From Castellaniella sp. MT123 (lineage in GTDB: Bacteria > Pseudomonadota > Gammaproteobacteria > Burkholderiales > Burkholderiaceae_B), in NCBI RefSeq assembly GCF_039614765.1, contig NZ_CP154879.1, positions 558,001 to 622,000 on the forward strand: a DNA stretch of 64,000 bases, read 5' to 3'. This document shows, one piece after another, positions 59,843 through 64,000 of this stretch (positions are counted from its first letter, which is position 1; the number at the start of each line of letters is the position of its first letter). The translations under genes were made by a program, and so were the position numbers. The notes beneath the pieces were generated by a model. The model was given only the letters and a program-made list of their open reading frames with translations. It had not been told where the DNA came from and searched no databases.

Positions 59843-60892
59843 ATGTTTCCCAAGAATGCCTGGTACGTAGCCTGTACACCCGATGAGATCGGTGACAAGC
59901 CGCTGGGTCGCATGATTTGCGGGCGGCCGATCGTGTTCTATCGGGGAGAAGGCGGCAAGGTCGCTGCGCTGGAAGATTTCTGTCCCCACCGGGGCGCCGC
60001 GCTCTCGCTCGGTGCCGTGGTCGATGGCAAGTTAATGTGCGGCTATCATGGTCTGGTCATGGGCTGCGATGGCAAGGCGGTGTCCATGCCCATGCAGCGG
60101 GTGGGCGGTTTTCCCTGCATCCATAGTTATCCCGTCGCGGAGCTGCACGGTTTCATCTGGGTCTGGCCGGGCGATGCGGGGCTCGCTGACGAGTCGGCCA
60201 TTCCTGACCTGTTCTGGTCCGATCACCCCGAGTGGGCCTTTGGTGGCGGGCTTTATCATATCCAGAGCGATTACCGGCTGATGATCGATAATCTGATGGA
60301 CCTGACCCACGAGGCTTACGTGCACGTCGGCAGCATCGGGCAGGATGAAATCGATGAATCCCCCGTCCGGACTCAAATGGAAGGCGATCAGGTGGTCACC
60401 CGCCGCGAAATGCAAGGGATCGTCGCGCCCCCGTTCTGGCAGGCGGCGATGCGGGCTCATGGCCTGGATGATCAGGCACCTGTCGATCGCTGGCAGGTGT
60501 CGCGCTTCACCGCGCCAGGTCACGTCCTGATCGAGGTCGGTGTGGCACTGGCGGGCAAGGGCGGGATCAACGCGGATCCGCGCGACAAGGTCTCGGCGAT
60601 CGTCGTGGATTTCATGACGCCCGAGACCGAGTCCTCGCACTGGTATTTCTGGGGGATGGCCCGGCATTTCCAGGCGAATGATCCCGCCCTGACTGACACT
60701 ATCCGCACTGGACAAGGTCAGATCTTCAGCCAGGACCTGGCCGTGCTGGAGGCCCAGCAGCGCAACCAACGGCTGTTTCCGAATCGGCGCTTGCTGGCCC
60801 TGAACATCGATGCCGGCGGTGTACGGGCGCGGCGTCTTCTGGATGACCTGGTCCGGGGCGAGGGCGAAGCCGTAGGTACCGCCGCCAATTGA
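59843..60892 (+). CDS. vanA: Vanillate O-demethylase, oxygenase subunit
   Basis: Rieske non-haem iron oxygenase that removes the methyl group of vanillate as formaldehyde, giving protocatechuate. 349 aa. The Rieske ligands are C47, H49, C66 and H69 (CPHRGAALS and CGYHG). The mononuclear iron site is in DNLMDLTHEAYVH. The N-terminus FPKNAWYVACTPDEI is VanA-like. The preferred ring substrate is inferred from similarity and from the neighbouring protocatechuate genes. Confidence 0.92.
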   Translation: MFPKNAWYVACTPDEIGDKPLGRMICGRPIVFYRGEGGKVAALEDFCPHRGAALSLGAVVDGKLMCGYHGLVMGCDGKAVSMPMQRVGGFPCIHSYPVAELHGFIWVWPGDAGLADESAIPDLFWSDHPEWAFGGGLYHIQSDYRLMIDNLMDLTHEAYVHVGSIGQDEIDESPVRTQMEGDQVVTRREMQGIVAPPFWQAAMRAHGLDDQAPVDRWQVSRFTAPGHVLIEVGVALAGKGGINADPRDKVSAIVVDFMTPETESSHWYFWGMARHFQANDPALTDTIRTGQGQIFSQDLAVLEAQQRNQRLFPNRRLLALNIDAGGVRARRLLDDLVRGEGEAVGTAAN

Positions 60893-60946
60893 CCTTTTAC
60901 GCGGGACACGGCATTTTTGCGGGTCCCGATATGAAACGAGAATGAC

Positions 60947-61921
60947 ATGATCACAGAATCCCTGTCCGTACGGGTGGCCAGCAAGCAACAGGTGGCTCAG
61001 GACGTCGTCAGCCTGGAGCTGGTCGATCCCGATGGAGGCCTTCTGCCGGAGTTTTCCCCGGGGGCGCACATCGACGTGCATCTTCCCGGTGGTTACATCC
61101 GCCAGTACTCCCTGCTCAACGATTGCGTGCAGCGCGGCCATTTCTTGATCGGCGTGCTGCGTGAGCCGCAGTCCCGGGGGGGCTCGGTCGCGGTTCACGA
61201 TCAGGTGCGGGTGGGGGATCTGCTGCACATCAGCCCGCCACGCAATCGCTTCCCGCTGGTCCCTGCGGAGCACAGCCTGCTGTTTGCCGGCGGGATCGGG
61301 ATTACGCCGCTGCTGTGCATGGCTCGTAGCCTCCAGGCGACGAGCGCGGCCTTCGAACTGCACTACAGTTGCCGCTCGCGGGGGCGCGCCGCTTTTCTGG
61401 ACGAAATCCTGGGGCCATCGCTGGCCGGCCACGCACGGGTGCATTTCGATGACGAGCCGGAGACGGCCCTGGATGCGCGGGCCGTGCTGGAGCGGGCCAG
61501 GTCGCAGGACCACGTCTATGTCTGCGGGCCGTCGGGCTACATCGACTTCATCCGGACGCAGGCCCGGGAAGCAGGCGTGGACGAGTCACACGTCCACTTC
61601 GAGCGCTTCGCGCTGGATGACGTCGAGCGTCCGGTGGCACCCGCGGCGGGTGACGTCGCCTTTCAGGTCAAGCTCGCCAGTACCGGAGAGGTCTTCGATA
61701 TCCCCGCTGATGAGACGGTGACCGCTGCACTGGACCGCCAGGGTGTGTTCATCCCCGTGTCCTGCGAGGAGGGGATCTGCGGAACCTGCCTGACGGGGGT
61801 GGCGGAAGGCCTTCCTGATCATCGCGACACCTACCTGACGGATGCGGAGCACGCGGCCAACGACCAGTTCACCCCTTGCTGTTCCCGTGCCAGGACCCCG
61901 ATGTTGGTGCTGGACCTCTGA
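60947..61921 (+). CDS. vanB: Vanillate O-demethylase, reductase subunit
   Basis: Transfers electrons from NAD(P)H to VanA. 324 aa, with FMN-binding RQYSLLND, the nucleotide-binding GGIGITPLLCMARSL, and a C-terminal plant-type 2Fe-2S ferredoxin (CEEGICGTC and a downstream Cys in TPCCSRA). Gap to vanA is 54 nt. A possible 10-bp imperfect hairpin follows at 61937-61968. Confidence 0.93.
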   Translation: MITESLSVRVASKQQVAQDVVSLELVDPDGGLLPEFSPGAHIDVHLPGGYIRQYSLLNDCVQRGHFLIGVLREPQSRGGSVAVHDQVRVGDLLHISPPRNRFPLVPAEHSLLFAGGIGITPLLCMARSLQATSAAFELHYSCRSRGRAAFLDEILGPSLAGHARVHFDDEPETALDARAVLERARSQDHVYVCGPSGYIDFIRTQAREAGVDESHVHFERFALDDVERPVAPAAGDVAFQVKLASTGEVFDIPADETVTAALDRQGVFIPVSCEEGICGTCLTGVAEGLPDHRDTYLTDAEHAANDQFTPCCSRARTPMLVLDL

Positions 61922-62035
61922 TGCGCAGTCCGGATTGACCAGACGGCGCGTGAGTGCTCCGTCCGGTCGATTCAACAGGCTGCCGGGACCCGCGTGTTTT
62001 CCCAATTTACGAGAACGAAGTCAAAGGAGACATAC

Positions 62036-63205
62036 GTGAAGCATTTCATAGGCAAACTGCTGGCCGCCTGCATCCTGGCGGCAACCGGGGCGGGTGTGGC
62101 TCAGGCCCAGGACCTGAAGGTCGGTCTGGTCCTTCCGCTGTCAGGGCCGTTCGCCTCGACCGGGCAGCAGATGATGAACGGCGCCCAGCTCTACCTGAAG
62201 GAACATGGTGACACTGTCGCGGGACGCCGGATCGTGTTGATCCCGAAGGATGACACGGGCGTTTCGCCGGCAATCAGCAAGCGTCAGGCACAGACCCTGC
62301 TGATTCAGGACAAGGTCGAGGTGCTGGCCGGATTTGGTCTGACGCCGGGGGCTTTTTCGGTGGCTCCGCTGGCCACTGAGGCCAAGGTGCCGATGGTCGT
62401 CCTCAATGCCGCCACATCGTCGATCACGACCAAGTCGCCCTACATCGTGCGTACGTCGATGACCTTGCCGCAGGTGGCTGCGCCTATGGCCAGCTGGGCG
62501 GTGGCCAACGGAATCCGGCGTGTGTACGTTGCGGTGGCGGATTACGGTCCAGGGCACGACGCGGCTGCGCAGTTCAAGAAGACCTTTTCCGCGGCGGGTG
62601 GGGACGTGGTCGGTGAAGTGCATACGCCGTTGACCAGCCCGGATTTTGCCCCCTATCTGCAGAAGATCAAGGACGTTCGTCCGGACGCGGTGTTCCTGTT
62701 CGTGCCCAACGGCGAACAGGGCGTGGCCTTCGCCAAGGGCTACCGGGAACGCGGCCTGTCCGAGGCCGGCATCCGCCTGCTGGCGACCGGGGATGTCGTT
62801 ACAGAGGACGTGCTGGCGGCCATGGGCGATAGTGCCGTGGGCATGATCTCGGCGTTCCATTATTCCGAGGCGCACGAATCACCCGAGAACAAGTCTTTTG
62901 TGGACGCCTATGCGAAGGCCTATCCTGGCACCCGCCCGAACATGGTGGCTGTGGCCGCTTACGACGGCATGCGTCTGATCCGTGAAACCCTGTTGAAGAC
63001 GGGCGGCAACGCCCAGGGCGATGCCTTCATCGCGGCGGCCGAGGGGCTGGAATGGACCAGCCCGCGCGGTCCGGTCCGGATCGATCCCAAAACCCGCGAC
63101 ATCGTTCAGAACGTTTATATTCGCAAGGTCGAGCGGGTGAACGGCGTCCTGCAGAACGTTGAGTTCGATACCGTTGCGATGGTCAGGGATCCAGGCAAGG
63201 AATAG
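62036..63205 (+). CDS. Branched-chain-amino-acid-type ABC transporter substrate-binding protein
   Basis: Periplasmic type I solute-binding protein (Peripla_BP_6) of 389 aa. AAAGGAGA lies 6 nt before a GTG at 62036; this start gives a normal signal peptide (VKHFIGKLLAACILAATGAG, then VAQAQ) cleaved after AQA. The mature part begins DLKVGLVLPLSGPFASTG. No permease or ATPase genes lie next to it. In this family such proteins often bind aromatic acids rather than amino acids; the neighbourhood suggests vanillate, 4-hydroxybenzoate or protocatechuate. Confidence 0.9.
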   Translation: MKHFIGKLLAACILAATGAGVAQAQDLKVGLVLPLSGPFASTGQQMMNGAQLYLKEHGDTVAGRRIVLIPKDDTGVSPAISKRQAQTLLIQDKVEVLAGFGLTPGAFSVAPLATEAKVPMVVLNAATSSITTKSPYIVRTSMTLPQVAAPMASWAVANGIRRVYVAVADYGPGHDAAAQFKKTFSAAGGDVVGEVHTPLTSPDFAPYLQKIKDVRPDAVFLFVPNGEQGVAFAKGYRERGLSEAGIRLLATGDVVTEDVLAAMGDSAVGMISAFHYSEAHESPENKSFVDAYAKAYPGTRPNMVAVAAYDGMRLIRETLLKTGGNAQGDAFIAAAEGLEWTSPRGPVRIDPKTRDIVQNVYIRKVERVNGVLQNVEFDTVAMVRDPGKE

Positions 63206-63277
63206 CAGACCGCTATAGCTGCTAGTTCTCCCCAGGGTCTTATCTCGCCGGCGGGATTTGGGGATAATCGGGGCACT

Positions 63278-64000
63278 ATGACGAAAAAGCGCACGATCGC
63301 CGGCATGCCGGTCTTTCCCATCGGCCTGGGGTGCATGGGCCTGAGCCACGGCTATGGTCCGGCGGTGCCGCCGGACCAGGCCGAGTCCCTTCTGCTGGGG
63401 GCGCTGGATGCCGGTGTCACGCTGTTCGATACGGCGGCGCTCTACGGCTTCGGTCACAACGAGGAACTCGTTGGCCGGGTGCTTGCGCCGCATCGCAGCC
63501 GTTTCTTCCTGGCCAGCAAGTGCGGGATCTTCCGGGACAATGGGCAACGCCGCATCGATGGCCGCCCCGAGACCCTGCGCCGCACCTGTGAAGATTCCTT
63601 GCGGCGTCTGCGTACTGACGTCATCGATCTGTATTATCTGCATCGCTGGGACAAATCCGTACCGATCGAAGACAGTGTGGGGGCATTGGCGGATATGGTC
63701 CAGGCGGGCAAGGTCCGCCACATTGGCCTGTCCGAGGTCTCTGCGAACACACTGCGCCGTGCCCATGCCATCCACCCGATCGCCGCCGTCCAGAGCGAAT
63801 ATTCCCTCTGGGTGCGCAACGTCGAAATCGCCGTGCTGCAGGCCTGCCGCGATCTGGACATCGCGCTGGTGGCCTTCAGCCCATTGGGTCGGGCTTTTCT
63901 GGCCGATGGCCTGCCGCCCCTGGATGCCCTGGACGAGCACGATCTGCGGCGGCGCATGCCGCGTTTCCAGCCCGAAGCCCTGCGACATAATCTGGCGCTG
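63278..64000 (+). CDS. Aldo/keto reductase (partial, runs off the window)
   Basis: At least 241 codons with no stop before the edge. NADPH-dependent oxidoreductase of the aldo/keto reductase family, AKR11/YajO-like by eye. The N-terminus reads PVFPIGLGCMGLSHGYG. The catalytic Asp and Tyr are in DTAALYGFGHNEELVGR, Lys in ASKCGIF and His in YYLHRWD. Later segments include RHIGLSEVSANTLRRA and QSEYSLWVR. Gap to the solute-binding protein gene is 72 nt. Aromatic aldehydes are a possible substrate; this is a guess from position. Confidence 0.9.
   Translation, partial: MTKKRTIAGMPVFPIGLGCMGLSHGYGPAVPPDQAESLLLGALDAGVTLFDTAALYGFGHNEELVGRVLAPHRSRFFLASKCGIFRDNGQRRIDGRPETLRRTCEDSLRRLRTDVIDLYYLHRWDKSVPIEDSVGALADMVQAGKVRHIGLSEVSANTLRRAHAIHPIAAVQSEYSLWVRNVEIAVLQACRDLDIALVAFSPLGRAFLADGLPPLDALDEHDLRRRMPRFQPEALRHNLAL

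Overview
The window looks like chromosomal DNA from a high-GC betaproteobacterium of the order Burkholderiales, most probably family Alcaligenaceae (Bordetella/Castellaniella/Pusillimonas-like). This placement rests on the 23S rRNA, on gene orders such as ndk-rlmN-rodZ-ispG-hisS-yfgM-bamB-der-hisC-hfq-hflX-hflK-hflC-hisZ-purA and rpsU-dnaG-rpoD, and on an H-NS-like protein of the betaproteobacterial type. The genus cannot be fixed by reading alone. I see no insertion sequence, prophage, CRISPR array or tRNA gene. Every gene I could follow is intact; only the last one runs off the edge.

Layout. (1) 1-3616: the 3' part of an rRNA operon (spacer with a boxA-like element, 23S, 5S, strong terminator). 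(2) 3661-10341, minus strand: a tightly packed housekeeping run yebC-purD-hemF-nadD-rsfS-rlmH-pyk-maf, with several stop/start overlaps. (3) 10483-18882: a quinone oxidoreductase, fbp and pepN, a DUF4136 lipoprotein, an H-NS-like protein, a nitrilase-family amidase and tldD. (4) 18904-23008, minus: pncB and valS. (5) 23190-43853, plus: a long conserved housekeeping stretch ending in the macromolecular-synthesis operon rpsU-dnaG-rpoD, closed by a TTCG-loop terminator.

(6) 43977-64000 is an accessory catabolic region. An AcoR-like sigma-54 activator is divergent from an aldehyde dehydrogenase/alcohol dehydrogenase pair that has a textbook -24/-12 promoter and an upstream palindrome. Next comes the C4-dicarboxylate system: dctA diverges from dctB-dctD, again with a perfect -24/-12 promoter and tandem DctD-like sites. 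Then follows an aromatic-acid block: pobA (4-hydroxybenzoate to protocatechuate), ligA-ligB (protocatechuate 4,5-ring cleavage) and vanA-vanB (vanillate to protocatechuate). It includes two paralogous AraC regulators, a MarR regulator divergent from an alpha/beta hydrolase, an orphan Liv-type solute-binding protein and a partial aldo/keto reductase. Together these funnel 4-hydroxybenzoate and vanillate to protocatechuate and open its ring by meta cleavage. The later enzymes of that route are not in the window.

The most interesting regulatory signal is a shared sequence element at exactly the same distance (95 nt) upstream of the pobA and ligA start codons. Each copy lies in the divergent spacer of one of two related AraC regulators. 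This suggests a duplicated regulator/promoter module controlling successive steps of one pathway.
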